Source: Rufibacter sp. DG15C
GTDB lineage: Bacteria > Bacteroidota > Bacteroidia > Cytophagales > Hymenobacteraceae
Direction of reading: 5' to 3'
DNA length: 64,000 bases
NCBI RefSeq assembly: GCF_001577755.1
Contig: NZ_CP010776.1
Span: forward strand, 1,550,001-1,614,000
Each line of letters starts with the position of its first letter. Positions within the stretch are counted from its first letter, which is position 1. Of this stretch, positions 53,599 to 61,517 are shown one piece after another. A program made the translations under genes and the position numbers. The notes under the pieces are model-generated. The model did not search any database, had not been told where the DNA came from, and was given only the letters and a program-made list of their open reading frames with translations.

Positions 53599-54027
53599 TT
53601 AATAGGCTCTGCTTTGAAACCAGTTGGCGCGACGCATCAGCCAGTTCTTGGCAGACTCCAGGTCTTCAAACACTTTGGCCTTGAAATAGCGCACCTGCTC
53701 ATAGAAGGAATCTGCTGAAGCCTCTGCAAAGGATTCTGGCTCTACCACCATGGCATAGTACTGCAATCCGGCGCGAGCCGCCTGCGGAGCCCATTCCTCT
53801 AGCATCCAACCCAGGGAGTGGTGCCAGGAGCCCACCATGGCCCGGGTGTCTATAAGCATAGAATGAAAGTCAGCCGACTCCAGCGCTTGGGTGTAAGCCT
53901 CCAAACCGGTCTTGATGGACTCTTCGGTGGAGTAGCCTTGCCACTTGGCCGTAATCCATCTATTCTCATGATCTAGCGTGATGGTGAGAAACACATTCCC
54001 AAAAGCATTGACAAGTTCAGTTTTCAT
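53599..54027 (-). CDS. STAS/SpoIIAA-like domain protein
   Basis: 142 residues from MKTELVNAFG; a 48-residue longer frame starts inside palindrome copy 23 and is not accepted. The pattern DHENRWITAKWQGYSTEESIKTGLEAYTQALESADFHSMLIDTRAMVGSWHHSLGWMLEEWAPQAARAGLQYYAMVVEPESFAEASADSFYEQV fits SpoIIAA-like STAS proteins of Bacteroidota. Function unknown. It probably has no close operon partner. Confidence 0.75.
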   Translation of the reverse strand: MKTELVNAFGNVFLTITLDHENRWITAKWQGYSTEESIKTGLEAYTQALESADFHSMLIDTRAMVGSWHHSLGWMLEEWAPQAARAGLQYYAMVVEPESFAEASADSFYEQVRYFKAKVFEDLESAKNWLMRRANWFQSRAY

Positions 54028-54138
54028 GATACAGGGGTTTAAAGGGTGAAAGCATCTGGGCAAGACAGGCGTTACGCTGCCTTGCTTAGACGTTTTAAAG
54101 CATGTCAGTTTTCTTGCGCAATGGGCATAAGAATATTT

Positions 54139-54176
54139 CGTTTTCGGCCTGTTTTCTGAAAAACAAGCCAAAAACG
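54139..54176. repeat. dispersed palindrome copy 23
   Basis: 38 bp, CGTTTTCGGCC / AGCCAAAAACG, symmetric core GTTTTCTGAAAAAC. It forms a false N-terminal extension of the STAS-like gene. Confidence 0.88.
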
Positions 54177-54206
54177 AACATTCAAGCCCAAGGCTTACTG
54201 CGAAGG

Positions 54207-54611
54207 CTACAAATGAAAATCGCCGGCGGCTTCTGGTTGGTACATGACTTCTTCAATCTCATACAACAGCGTGCCGCCGGGAGCAGGGCATTCTATCTCT
54301 TCGCCCACTTTGCGGCCCAAGATGGCAGAGCCTACCGGCGCCAGGACGGAAATCTTACGGGTAGCTACATCTGCTTCTTTGGGGTACACCAAGGATAGGT
54401 CCATCACCACGCCGCTTTTCTTTTCGCGCAGGCGCACTTGTGAGTGCATGGTCACCACGTCTACGGGTACTTCATGCGCGGGAATGATGGTGGCCAAGCG
54501 TAGCTCTTTGCACAAGCCTTCTACCACGGCGGCATTGGTAATGGAACGATGGGTCTGCGCCAGAGACAACAGGCGTTCGTAATCCTTCTCGGTTAAAAAA
54601 ATAGGGTTCAT
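54207..54611 (-). CDS. GreA/GreB-family (Rnk-like) protein
   Basis: 134 residues from MNPIFLTEKDYERLL; a longer frame to 54707 looks untranslated. It matches the Gre C-terminal domain (SAILGRKVGEEIECPAPGGTLLYEIEEVMYQPE) with a short N-terminal helical region as in Rnk, rather than the long coiled coil of GreA. Such proteins bind RNA polymerase but do not stimulate transcript cleavage. The visible LAPVGSAILGRKVGEEIE is diagnostic. Confidence 0.85.
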   Translation of the reverse strand: MNPIFLTEKDYERLLSLAQTHRSITNAAVVEGLCKELRLATIIPAHEVPVDVVTMHSQVRLREKKSGVVMDLSLVYPKEADVATRKISVLAPVGSAILGRKVGEEIECPAPGGTLLYEIEEVMYQPEAAGDFHL

Positions 54612-54763
54612 ACAAATTGAGTTTAAATGGAAATTCAGGAATGGAGAATCTCCCAAAGCCTTTGCTTTTTCTGGCTCCAACAATAAAAGCAGACGGGCCA
54701 CCAGCATAGGTGCTGTGGCTGAGTAGAATGCTGATTAGAAAGGAAGCTGGAAAAGAAAACGCC

Positions 54764-55009
54764 ATGCAGAGCACTAGCAGAAACTGCTTTAAAGCAATCT
54801 CAGCTAACTACAAGGCATGGCAAAAGGGTAACAGGGCCGGATATGCTCCCGGCCTACTTGTTAAAGTCTTTGGGAGAGGTAAAAAAGGAAAGGCAATACC
54901 CGTTCAGGACATCACGCAGGGACGCATGATGAGACGCTGCTACCAAGCCCATGAAAGGCTGCAAGACGGTAGTGGGTATGTCTCTAAAAGGGTACACGTT
55001 TATAAATAG
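54764..55009 (+). CDS. possible small basic protein
   Basis: 81 residues from MQSTSRNCFK. Lys, Arg and Gln-rich with a Gly/Lys stretch (LVKVFGRGKKGKAIPVQDI) and end SGYVSKRVHVYK. It looks DNA- or RNA-binding but no known domain can be seen. It is divergent from the Gre-like gene. It could be chance open frame. Confidence 0.35.
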   Translation: MQSTSRNCFKAISANYKAWQKGNRAGYAPGLLVKVFGRGKKGKAIPVQDITQGRMMRRCYQAHERLQDGSGYVSKRVHVYK

Positions 55010-55059
55010 GATCTAATCAAAGATACCCCTTCTTTTACTGGTAAGCAACTTGTAAGAGG

Positions 55060-55854
55060 TTAAGCTTCTTGGGTTTGCGGCAAGGCCACGTTGAACCGGT
55101 GTTTTACCTCGCTTACCTCGGCAATGAACTGGGGGCTTTTCTCTATGTGGTTGCCCACAACCAAAACATCGGCGCCGGCTTTCCAGGCGGCTTCTGCTTT
55201 CTCTGCCGTGTTTACGCCACCTCCCACAATCACAGGCACGTCTACTGCTTGGCGCACCGCTTGAATCATGGCAGGGCTTATGGGGTACATGGCGCCGCTT
55301 CCGCCGTCCATATAGATGTTCTGCAAGCCTAGCATCTCACCAGCCAAGGCGGTGCAGGCGGCAATGGAAGGCTTGTCATGCGGAATAGGGGTAGTACCGC
55401 TCATGTAAGACGCCGTAGTCTGCCGGCCTGAGTCTATGAGCATGTAGCCGGTAGAGTACAAAGGCAAGCCGCTGGACTTGAGCAAAGGTGCCGCCGCCAC
55501 GTGCTGGCCAATCAAGAAATCTGGGTTACGCCCCGAAATCAAGGATAACAGCAAAAGCCCATCTGCCTTGGCGTCAATGTACAAGCCGCTGCTGGGGAAC
55601 AGGATGACTGGAATGGAGCTGTGCTGCTTGATAAAGGAGACAAACGAGGTCTGGTCTGGGTTGGAAATCAGGCTGCCCCCCATGAAAAAGAAATCCACCC
55701 CATGTTTGTGGCTCAAGGCCAGGATCTCCTGGCAGCGGGCTACGGTGAGGTGGTCTGGATCTAACAGCACAGCCAACCGCTTGTGGCGGCTGGCTGGCGA
55801 AGTAGCATCTGGTATGGAAAGTAAGTTAGAACTGCGGTGTGGATGGATGGGCAT
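55060..55854 (-). CDS. geranylgeranylglyceryl phosphate synthase family protein (PcrB-like)
   Basis: 264 residues with a TIM-barrel. It joins glycerol-1-phosphate to a polyprenyl diphosphate to form an ether lipid, as in archaea; the Bacteroidota form is a known branch. Motifs: KRLAVLLDPDHLT, GVDFFFMGGSLISNP, ILFPSSGLYIDAKADGLLLLSLISGRNPDFLIGQH, YMDGGSGAMYPISPAMI and VIVGGGVNTAEKAEAAWKAGADVLVVGNHIEKSP. It overlaps the upstream gene on the same strand by 29 bp. The chain length of the product cannot be told. Confidence 0.9.
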   Translation of the reverse strand: MPIHPHRSSNLLSIPDATSPASRHKRLAVLLDPDHLTVARCQEILALSHKHGVDFFFMGGSLISNPDQTSFVSFIKQHSSIPVILFPSSGLYIDAKADGLLLLSLISGRNPDFLIGQHVAAAPLLKSSGLPLYSTGYMLIDSGRQTTASYMSGTTPIPHDKPSIAACTALAGEMLGLQNIYMDGGSGAMYPISPAMIQAVRQAVDVPVIVGGGVNTAEKAEAAWKAGADVLVVGNHIEKSPQFIAEVSEVKHRFNVALPQTQEA

Positions 55855-56458
55855 GGGTGTCCTCGTCAGTCTGTAAGTGATAGACCACGTCTGTGGTTTC
55901 TGGCTCCTCTTGGGTATGAGACGTAAGGGCGGCGGTTACATGAAAGCGCTCCTCAATGATCTTAGAGAGGTACACCATCAGCATGGCCGCCAGTTGGTGC
56001 TCTACCGCCTTAAACAAATCTGACTGTAGAAACGACTTGGCCGCCGACATGAACCCGCTTTCTCTTTTGTGTCTGCCCGCCGTGAAGAGGGTGCCCGTGT
56101 TGGGATGATAAACGGCCGGGTATGTGCGCTCAATGGCGCTGTACAAAGGCTCGTCATCCTCCACGTCTGGAATGTTGGCAATCCAGGCACGGTCCTCGGC
56201 GCCTTTGAAAGCGGCCGCCTTCTTTAACTTGTTACTTTTTTTTTTCTTAGGCTTGTCCCCGTTGCCGCCACTAAAGGCTTTGCCCAGCAGGTACATTCCC
56301 ACTAGAAGGCCACCAGCCATCAGCACGTTTTTACCCACCTGGGTAGATTGGGTTTTTAGGTCTGCCACGTCGCTGAGCAACGCATTCTTATATTCTTCTT
56401 TCTGGCGTTCCAGCAGTTCGCGCTGGTCTTCAAAAAGGGGATTGTTCAACTCGCTCAT
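55826..56458 (-). CDS. membrane protein of unknown function
   Basis: 210 residues. A Glu/Gln-rich helical N-terminus of about 40 residues precedes a membrane segment (NVLMAGGLLVGMYLLGKAF), then a strongly Lys-rich stretch (DKPKKKKSNKLKKAAAFKG) that is encoded across a 10-T tract, and a polar C-terminus with histidines. It overlaps the GGGP synthase start and follows the holin-like gene, so an envelope-related operon of three genes is likely. Nothing more is recognised. Confidence 0.7.
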   Translation of the reverse strand: MSELNNPLFEDQRELLERQKEEYKNALLSDVADLKTQSTQVGKNVLMAGGLLVGMYLLGKAFSGGNGDKPKKKKSNKLKKAAAFKGAEDRAWIANIPDVEDDEPLYSAIERTYPAVYHPNTGTLFTAGRHKRESGFMSAAKSFLQSDLFKAVEHQLAAMLMVYLSKIIEERFHVTAALTSHTQEEPETTDVVYHLQTDEDTHAHPSTPQF

Positions 56459-56472
56459 GGGTATAAATGAGG

Positions 56473-56844
56473 TTAATTGGTTTGTTCAGATTCGTCTGCT
56501 TTGTAAATGGTATTTCTAAAGGCCTTGTCTGCCATGCCTTGAAACACTTTCTTATCTAAGCCAACAAAGAGAACAATCAGCAAAATAAGGTAAAAAAGTG
56601 TAATGATCCCGAAACCCCAGAACCGGCTGTCTAATAAATCATTCAAAAGCAGGGCCAAGAAGATGTTGAGGAACAGCAAAACCATCAAGCCCACCAGCCC
56701 CAGCAGCACGCCGTGAATGGTGCTCACAAAAGCGCTCTTCAGTTTGGTTTGCATGTCTAGCTTGAGGAGGTCTATGCGGGTGTCTATGTACCCCATCATG
56801 TTGCCAATGATGCTGTCCGTCTTGCTTTTCTCGTCTTGCGCCAT
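56473..56844 (-). CDS. phage holin-like (DUF1469 family) membrane protein
   Basis: 123 residues from MAQDEKSKTDSI; the frame is open to 56907. The N-terminus is charged and helical (GNMMGYIDTRIDLLKLDMQTKLKSA), followed by two membrane segments (LLGLVGLMVLLFLNIFLALLLNDLL and FGIITLFYLILLIVLFVGL). This is the usual shape of the putative Actinobacteriophage holin III-like family found widely in bacterial chromosomes; no phage is present. It starts the minus-strand trio with the next two genes. Confidence 0.82.
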   Translation of the reverse strand: MAQDEKSKTDSIIGNMMGYIDTRIDLLKLDMQTKLKSAFVSTIHGVLLGLVGLMVLLFLNIFLALLLNDLLDSRFWGFGIITLFYLILLIVLFVGLDKKVFQGMADKAFRNTIYKADESEQTN

Positions 56845-56981
56845 TTGTTTCTTTCTGGTAAAGGTTTTAGTGAGGATATACGGGAACATGGCCGGAAAAT
56901 ATTCCAAAATTGTTTCCCATCAAAACCGCATACGTAAAACTGGGACCTATGGCTAACCCAAGTAAAAATTGTGCTCTTGGC

Positions 56982-57018
56982 CGTTTTTGTGCTAATTCTC
57001 AGAAAACAGACCAAAACG
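56982..57018. repeat. dispersed palindrome copy 24
   Basis: 37 bp, CGTTTTTGTGC / AGACCAAAACG, reverse core, decayed. It lies between divergent genes. Confidence 0.7.
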
Positions 57019-57054
57019 GAAGAGCCTCTAGCCACCATGCCGCTAAAAACCACG

Positions 57055-57062
57055 TACTTTTG
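57055..57062 (+). promoter_or_regulatory. putative -7 element TACTTTTG for the DnaJ-TPR gene
   Basis: Matches TAnnTTTG, 27 bp upstream of the TTG start. No -33 box at the normal distance. Confidence 0.5.
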
Positions 57063-57089
57063 TAGCGGCCACCGCGCCTAGCACAGACC

Positions 57090-58169
57090 TTGACCAAAAA
57101 TTATTACCATATCCTGGGCATTGCCCCCAACGCCAGCGGCCCCGAGATAAAGGCTGCCTATAAGCGTTTGGCCCTCAAGTACCACCCAGACCGCAACCCG
57201 CTCAATGACCGCGCCGAGGAGCAGTTCAAGCTGGTCAATGAAGCCTACCAAACCCTCTCTGACCCCCGCCGAAAAACCAGCTATGACCTAAAGCGGCAGT
57301 ACGAGAAAAACTACGGCCAGACGCAGGCCTACAGCAACCCGCGCTACCACTACACCCGCCAGCCCGCCGGTTTTCAAGAGCGCCATTACCGCCAACGGCC
57401 CAAGAAGCACAGCCACTTCTCTAAAAAAGACAGGCTTATCACGTTGGGCATCATTGCCTTGGTGGTAGTATTATTAGCTACCATTAAGCTCACCTGGGAC
57501 AGTTTTGCCGGCCAAAGAGCCTACCAGCAGGGCATCCAAGCCGAAGCCCAAAAACACTGGGCCGAAGCCGAAGTTGCCTTCACCACGGTGCTGGAGTATG
57601 ACGCCGACCAGGCCGATGTGCGCCTGAAAAGAGCCAGAATGCGCCTGCAGAAACTACAGGATGCCCAAGGCGCCGTGGCAGATTATTCTGTGCTTTTAGA
57701 CCGAGGCAGTAATCCTAATCCGCAACTCTGGCAGGAGCGCGCCAACGCCTTTCTGCAACTCAAAAAATACCCGCAGGCCTTGCATGATTTAGACAGAAGC
57801 GTAAAGCTGGGCGCAGAGAATACGTCAGTTTATTTTGACCGAGGCGTAGCCCGCTTGCACCTAGAAGAAGACCTGCCTTTAGCAGTCAAGGACTTGTCCC
57901 TGTTTTTAGAAAAACCTTCTCAGGATAGGAAGTTGGCAGACGCGTGGCTGTACCGGGGCTTTGCTTATTTTAAACTAGACAAGCTGAACCTGGCCAAAAA
58001 AGACGTAGCCAAGGCCATAGAGTTAGATTCTTTGAACGCCCGGGCGCACTACTTACAGGCGCAGGTGTTAAAGGCCCAGAAGAACGTTTCTGGCGCGTAC
58101 CAGTCTTTTAAAAAAGCGGCAGACCTGGGGTTTTCAGAAGCGGCTATGGAAGCCGATAGGTTGCAGTGA
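57090..58169 (+). CDS. J-domain protein with membrane span and TPR region
   Basis: 359 residues, TTG start. Residues 3-68 are a J domain (NYYHILGIAPNASGPEIKAAYKRLALKYHPDRNP with the HPD motif), followed by a basic linker, a membrane segment at about 112-132 (RLITLGIIALVVVLLATIKL) and TPR repeats to the end. The J domain would be cytoplasmic and recruit DnaK, with the TPRs on the other side of the membrane if the span is used. The role is unknown; this fusion is typical of Bacteroidota. Confidence 0.9.
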   Translation: MTKNYYHILGIAPNASGPEIKAAYKRLALKYHPDRNPLNDRAEEQFKLVNEAYQTLSDPRRKTSYDLKRQYEKNYGQTQAYSNPRYHYTRQPAGFQERHYRQRPKKHSHFSKKDRLITLGIIALVVVLLATIKLTWDSFAGQRAYQQGIQAEAQKHWAEAEVAFTTVLEYDADQADVRLKRARMRLQKLQDAQGAVADYSVLLDRGSNPNPQLWQERANAFLQLKKYPQALHDLDRSVKLGAENTSVYFDRGVARLHLEEDLPLAVKDLSLFLEKPSQDRKLADAWLYRGFAYFKLDKLNLAKKDVAKAIELDSLNARAHYLQAQVLKAQKNVSGAYQSFKKAADLGFSEAAMEADRLQ

Positions 58170-58173
58170 GGGG

Positions 58174-59100
58174 TTAGTCTTCCCAGATGCGCACTACCGG
58201 GTCATCGCCGCCTTGTCTAAAGCCCCTGAACATGAGGTTGCAGTTGTAGACCATCCCCACTTCGCCGTTAGGATCCATGGCAATGATGCCTTTGTCGCCA
58301 CCAATCTTTTTCTTGTACATGTCTACGGCTTCGTCAACGGCTTCTTGCACAGAAAGGCCTTTGTATTTCATGAGGGCGTACACTTCATGGGCCAGTACGG
58401 AGCGCATGATTTCCTCGCCTTCGCCGGTGCAGGAGACGGCCACTACCTCACTGTTGGCATAGGTGCCGGCGCCAATGATGGGACTGTCGCCTACGCGGCC
58501 GTTCATCTGGTTGGTGAGCCCGCCGGTAGAGGTGGCAGCGGCCAGGTTGCCATCCTGGTCCAAGGCTACGGCACCCACGGTGTCTACCCGTAGTTTGGCA
58601 CGGGCCTCAGGCTTTTTCTTTTCTTTTTCGTGCTGTTTTTCCCATTCCTTGATGCGTTCCTCCTCTTGAAAATAGGGGATGGGCTTGAGGGTGAGTTCCT
58701 GCTCGCGGGCAAAGTCCATGGCGCCGTCGCTGGTCAGGTAGACGTGTTTGGTTTTCTCCATGATGGCGCGCGCCAGGGAGATGGGGTTTTTAACCTGCTG
58801 CACATTGCTACAGGCACCGGCGTTCATGTCTTTGCCGTCCATGATGGCTGCGTCCATTTTGTTTTCGCCTAGTTCTGTAAGCGCCGCGCCTTTACCGGCG
58901 TTGAACAGGGGATTGTCTTCTAAAGACCTGACCGCGGTTTCTACCGCATCTACCGCCGTGCCGCCTTTCTTTAACACGCGCCAACCCGCATTAAGCGCCT
59001 CTGAGAGACCATCACGGTAGGCCTTTTCTTTTTCGGGGCTTACCTCGCTCTTTTTCATGTTCTCGGCACCGGCATGGATGGCAATCGCGAATTTTTTCAT
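58174..59100 (-). CDS. isoaspartyl peptidase/L-asparaginase (Ntn hydrolase)
   Basis: 308 residues, no signal peptide, so a cytoplasmic plant-type (type III) enzyme. It self-cleaves before the nucleophilic Thr in VDTVGAVALDQDGNLAAATSTGG (TVG near residue 174). Other motifs: AIHAGAENMKKSEVSPEKE at the start, GKGAALTELGENKMDAAIMDG, and GRVGDSPIIGAGTYA. It removes beta-aspartyl dipeptides or asparagine. It is close to the DnaJ-TPR gene end (convergent). Confidence 0.93.
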   Translation of the reverse strand: MKKFAIAIHAGAENMKKSEVSPEKEKAYRDGLSEALNAGWRVLKKGGTAVDAVETAVRSLEDNPLFNAGKGAALTELGENKMDAAIMDGKDMNAGACSNVQQVKNPISLARAIMEKTKHVYLTSDGAMDFAREQELTLKPIPYFQEEERIKEWEKQHEKEKKKPEARAKLRVDTVGAVALDQDGNLAAATSTGGLTNQMNGRVGDSPIIGAGTYANSEVVAVSCTGEGEEIMRSVLAHEVYALMKYKGLSVQEAVDEAVDMYKKKIGGDKGIIAMDPNGEVGMVYNCNLMFRGFRQGGDDPVVRIWED

Positions 59101-59402
59101 GGCGTCTTTGGTTAGTAGGAACGTCCTCTAAAACGAAGGCCTATGCGCAGAGTTGCGTCAGGCTCTGCCGCTGGGACTTGTAGAATGGCTTGATTAAGCG
59201 AGTGGGCTTTTGGCCGCAGTTGCCTTCTGAAAGACAGGGTTAGAGGTGAGGTGGTAGAAAATCGGATTTGAGCAAGAATCTTATGGTGTTCTCACGGGAA
59301 ACGGCCTGCCGCTGCAACAGGATATCTTGAAAAGAGTAATAAATTAGCCGGTGAACGTACTAAACATAAGGCTAGAAGCGTATTTTAAAAACAGCCACTG
59401 AG
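59101..59402. other. 302-bp intergenic region
   Basis: Between divergent genes. I see no gene, RNA or clear terminator in it. A stretch near 59203-59240 is faintly like the palindrome family but too decayed to call. Confidence 0.5.
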
Positions 59403-59678
59403 ATGAAGGATATGCAAGTAAAGGAGTTTGTGGAGTTGCCGCTGGTAGAGCAGATAAAGCAGGTGCAGGACCAAGGCCGCTACCTGCACTCGCGCCTGAA
59501 GGGGTGGTGCCACATCAGTCTGTACGGCATGGGCTCTTTCTACGCCGAGGTCTGGCTGCTGGAGCACTGCGGCAGTATTGCCCTGGTGCGCACGTTCACC
59601 TCACAGAAACAGCTGGATCCCTACCTGCAAACCACTTGCATGGAAAACTTCCTCAAGCAGCTTGCCCCTTCAGAGTAA
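59403..59678 (+). CDS. small conserved-looking protein, unknown
   Basis: 91 residues, no signal or membrane segment. The sequence VEQIKQVQDQGRYLHSRLKGWCHISLYGMGSFYAEVWLLEHCGSIALVRTFTSQKQLDPYLQ has the look of a short alpha-beta fold with strongly hydrophobic strands, and the frame ends FLKQLAPSE. The start may be Met1 or Met4. No family is recognised. It stands alone. Confidence 0.65.
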   Translation: MKDMQVKEFVELPLVEQIKQVQDQGRYLHSRLKGWCHISLYGMGSFYAEVWLLEHCGSIALVRTFTSQKQLDPYLQTTCMENFLKQLAPSE

Positions 59679-59719
59679 CCCTCAACTTTAAGCTCTTCTT
59701 GCCGCGTTACGCTATCTTT

Positions 59720-59758
59720 CGTTTTTGGCATCTTTTCCAGAAACCAGCCTAAAAAACG
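59720..59758. repeat. dispersed palindrome copy 25
   Basis: 39 bp, CGTTTTTGGCA / AGCCTAAAAAACG, one extra A in the right arm. Confidence 0.72.
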
Positions 59759-59920
59759 GATTCCTTTTCCCTCGCTCTTCCTGTTTTCAAGCAGATTTCA
59801 GAAACAATCTTTTGGAGGGCGTCTGTCTGTAATATAATTCTGGTCTAATTGCCGTAAGTTGGTACTTCATTGAGCGAAGCCGTTCTTAACTAGCGCTTCG
59901 CTTAAGCAAAATCCTGTACC

Positions 59921-61063
59921 ATGAACCGTGAAATAACCTACCAGGCAGCTCTGGCGGTGGCAGAAACCATAGAAACGCATTTTGTGCAACACCTGCGGGA
60001 GGCTCGTGCCCGCGGCGAGAAAGGCTTGGCTCCAGAGCCGCACGCCAAGGTGATTGCCGCCATGATTGACACTGCCTTCTGGGCCAGCCTGCGGCGCGAA
60101 GAAGGAAACTCGCCTAAGATATCTCTAGCATTTCTACCTCCAGAGAAAGCCCAACGTCCGCTGGTGTTTGAGCAGCGTCTGCCGCTTTCTTCTTATATGT
60201 TGACCAAACTGGCCCCCGGTGTAGAGCGGGCGGGTATTCATTTGGGGGTCTGGTACCAAGGGCAGGAGCTGTATATCTGGGGCACCATGCATGAGATTAC
60301 TAATTTCTGCTTCGTGCTGGACGTTTCTGAGCCGGGTCTGCTGGTGATTAAACACCGCCGGCAGGGTGGCTTTGGAAAGTTCAACAACGTAGCCGTGCTC
60401 AAAGGGGACCAGATCAAGGTGGTGGATGAAAGCAGCGCGTCCATGCCCGACTGCCCGGCGGTGCTTTCCTCGCTACTGGGCTTTGCAGCGGCCTCTTCCT
60501 GGAACGATTCTGTGAACGTGCTGGTACAGATGGCGGTGTCTATGCGCGCCCACGGCCGCGGGGGCACCTTGCTGGTGGTGCCTTCTGGCAAAGAGGACTG
60601 GCGCGGTTCCATCATGCATCCTATTCAATACGCCATCGCGCCTGCTTTCTCTGAGCTCGCGGACCTTATGCGCCAAGACGTGTCTGTACGCAGCCGTAGC
60701 AAATGGCAGACCGCCCTGGTGCAGGCCATTGACAACATTGCCGGGCTCACCGCCATAGACGGCGCCACGGTCATCACGGATCAGTATGAGTTATTGGCCT
60801 TCGGGGCGAAGATTGTACGCGCCACGGACAGCGCCCAAGTAGAGCAGATGACCTTCACGGAGCCCGTGCTAGGCGGCGAGGCCATGGTGGTGTCCCCCTC
60901 GCAGAGCGGTGGCACCCGTCACCTCTCTGCCGCTCAGTTTGTCTATGATCAACAAGACGCTTTAGCACTAGTCGCCTCACAAGACGGCCGGTTCACCATC
61001 TTCAGCTGGTCCCCGTGTGAAGGCATGGTGCACGCCCACCGGGTGGATGCGTTGTTATTGTAG
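59921..61063 (+). CDS. DACNV-type protein with DisA-like diadenylate cyclase domain
   Basis: 380 residues. The C-terminal part resembles the DisA_N nucleotide cyclase fold: IDGATVITDQYELLAFGAKI (DGA at about 280-282) and GGTRHLSAAQFVYDQQDALALVASQDG (Arg333-His334-Leu335). In active enzymes the DGA and RHR motifs bind ATP; here the second motif is RHL. The N-terminal part matches the sensor-type region of the DACNV family seen in Bacteroidota. It may make or sense c-di-AMP, but the active site is only partly conserved. Its neighbours give no clue. Confidence 0.7.
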   Translation: MNREITYQAALAVAETIETHFVQHLREARARGEKGLAPEPHAKVIAAMIDTAFWASLRREEGNSPKISLAFLPPEKAQRPLVFEQRLPLSSYMLTKLAPGVERAGIHLGVWYQGQELYIWGTMHEITNFCFVLDVSEPGLLVIKHRRQGGFGKFNNVAVLKGDQIKVVDESSASMPDCPAVLSSLLGFAAASSWNDSVNVLVQMAVSMRAHGRGGTLLVVPSGKEDWRGSIMHPIQYAIAPAFSELADLMRQDVSVRSRSKWQTALVQAIDNIAGLTAIDGATVITDQYELLAFGAKIVRATDSAQVEQMTFTEPVLGGEAMVVSPSQSGGTRHLSAAQFVYDQQDALALVASQDGRFTIFSWSPCEGMVHAHRVDALLL

Positions 61064-61067
61064 AAGG

Positions 61068-61105
61068 CGTTTTTGGCTTGTTATCTGGGAATTAGGCTGA
61101 AAATG
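61068..61105. repeat. dispersed palindrome copy 26
   Basis: 38 bp, CGTTTTTGGCT / AGGCTGAAAATG, forward core. It lies 4 bp after the DACNV stop and 1 bp before a terminator. Confidence 0.78.
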
Positions 61106-61106
61106 G

Positions 61107-61142
61107 AACATCCCACGGTGTATAAATGCCGTGGGATGTTTC
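61107..61142. terminator. intrinsic terminator between DACNV gene and lipoprotein gene
   Basis: 12-bp perfect stem AACATCCCACGG / CCGTGGGATGTT, loop 10 nt, symmetric; serves both converging genes. Confidence 0.85.
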
Positions 61143-61163
61143 TGTAGTATAAAACCCTAAGTA

Positions 61164-61364
61164 TTAGTTACCAGCGCCCAGCGTCAAGGTGTCTGAGGTG
61201 ATGGAAACGTCTTTGGTAGTGTCTGCCACTGTCTTAGTGGTATCTGTAGTAACAGTAGTAGTGTCGGTGGTGGTGGTTTCTGCGGTCTCTGCCTCAGCGC
61301 CTTTTTTCATATCTGAGCAAGACATAAAGGAAAGAAGCGCTACAACGGTTAATAATTTTTTCAT
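61164..61364 (-). CDS. small Thr-rich lipoprotein
   Basis: 66 residues. A lipoprotein signal ends LLSFMSC with Cys16, and the mature part is largely Thr, Asp and Ala (TTTTDTTTVTTDTTKTVADTTKD). It is typical of small surface or periplasmic spacer lipoproteins of Bacteroidota with no assigned function. The gene is flanked by the terminator above and palindrome copy 27. Confidence 0.75.
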   Translation of the reverse strand: MKKLLTVVALLSFMSCSDMKKGAEAETAETTTTDTTTVTTDTTKTVADTTKDVSITSDTLTLGAGN

Positions 61365-61479
61365 AAGGGTATAGTGGATAAGGTTTTAAGATATAATATG
61401 GGCTGAAGGTATTGACTTACTATCATATATGCAATTTCCTATACTTTGGAATGGCTTGGAAGAAAGACGAAGGATAATC

Positions 61480-61517
61480 TGATTTTGGCCTCTTTTCGGC
61501 AAAACAGACCAAAAACA
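61480..61517. repeat. dispersed palindrome copy 27 (degenerate)
   Basis: 38-bp frame TGATTTTGGCC / AGACCAAAAACA with core TTTTCGGCAAAA. Its right arm supplies the T run of the tRNA-Phe terminator on the minus strand. Confidence 0.65.

Noticed and set aside
56473-56844. Phage holin annotation suggesting a prophage
   Set aside because: The family is common in chromosomes and no other phage genes are nearby.
59203-59240. Possible decayed palindrome copy (CTTTTGGCCGCAGTTGCC...)
   Set aside because: Only the left arm is loosely similar and the right arm does not pair; too weak to call.
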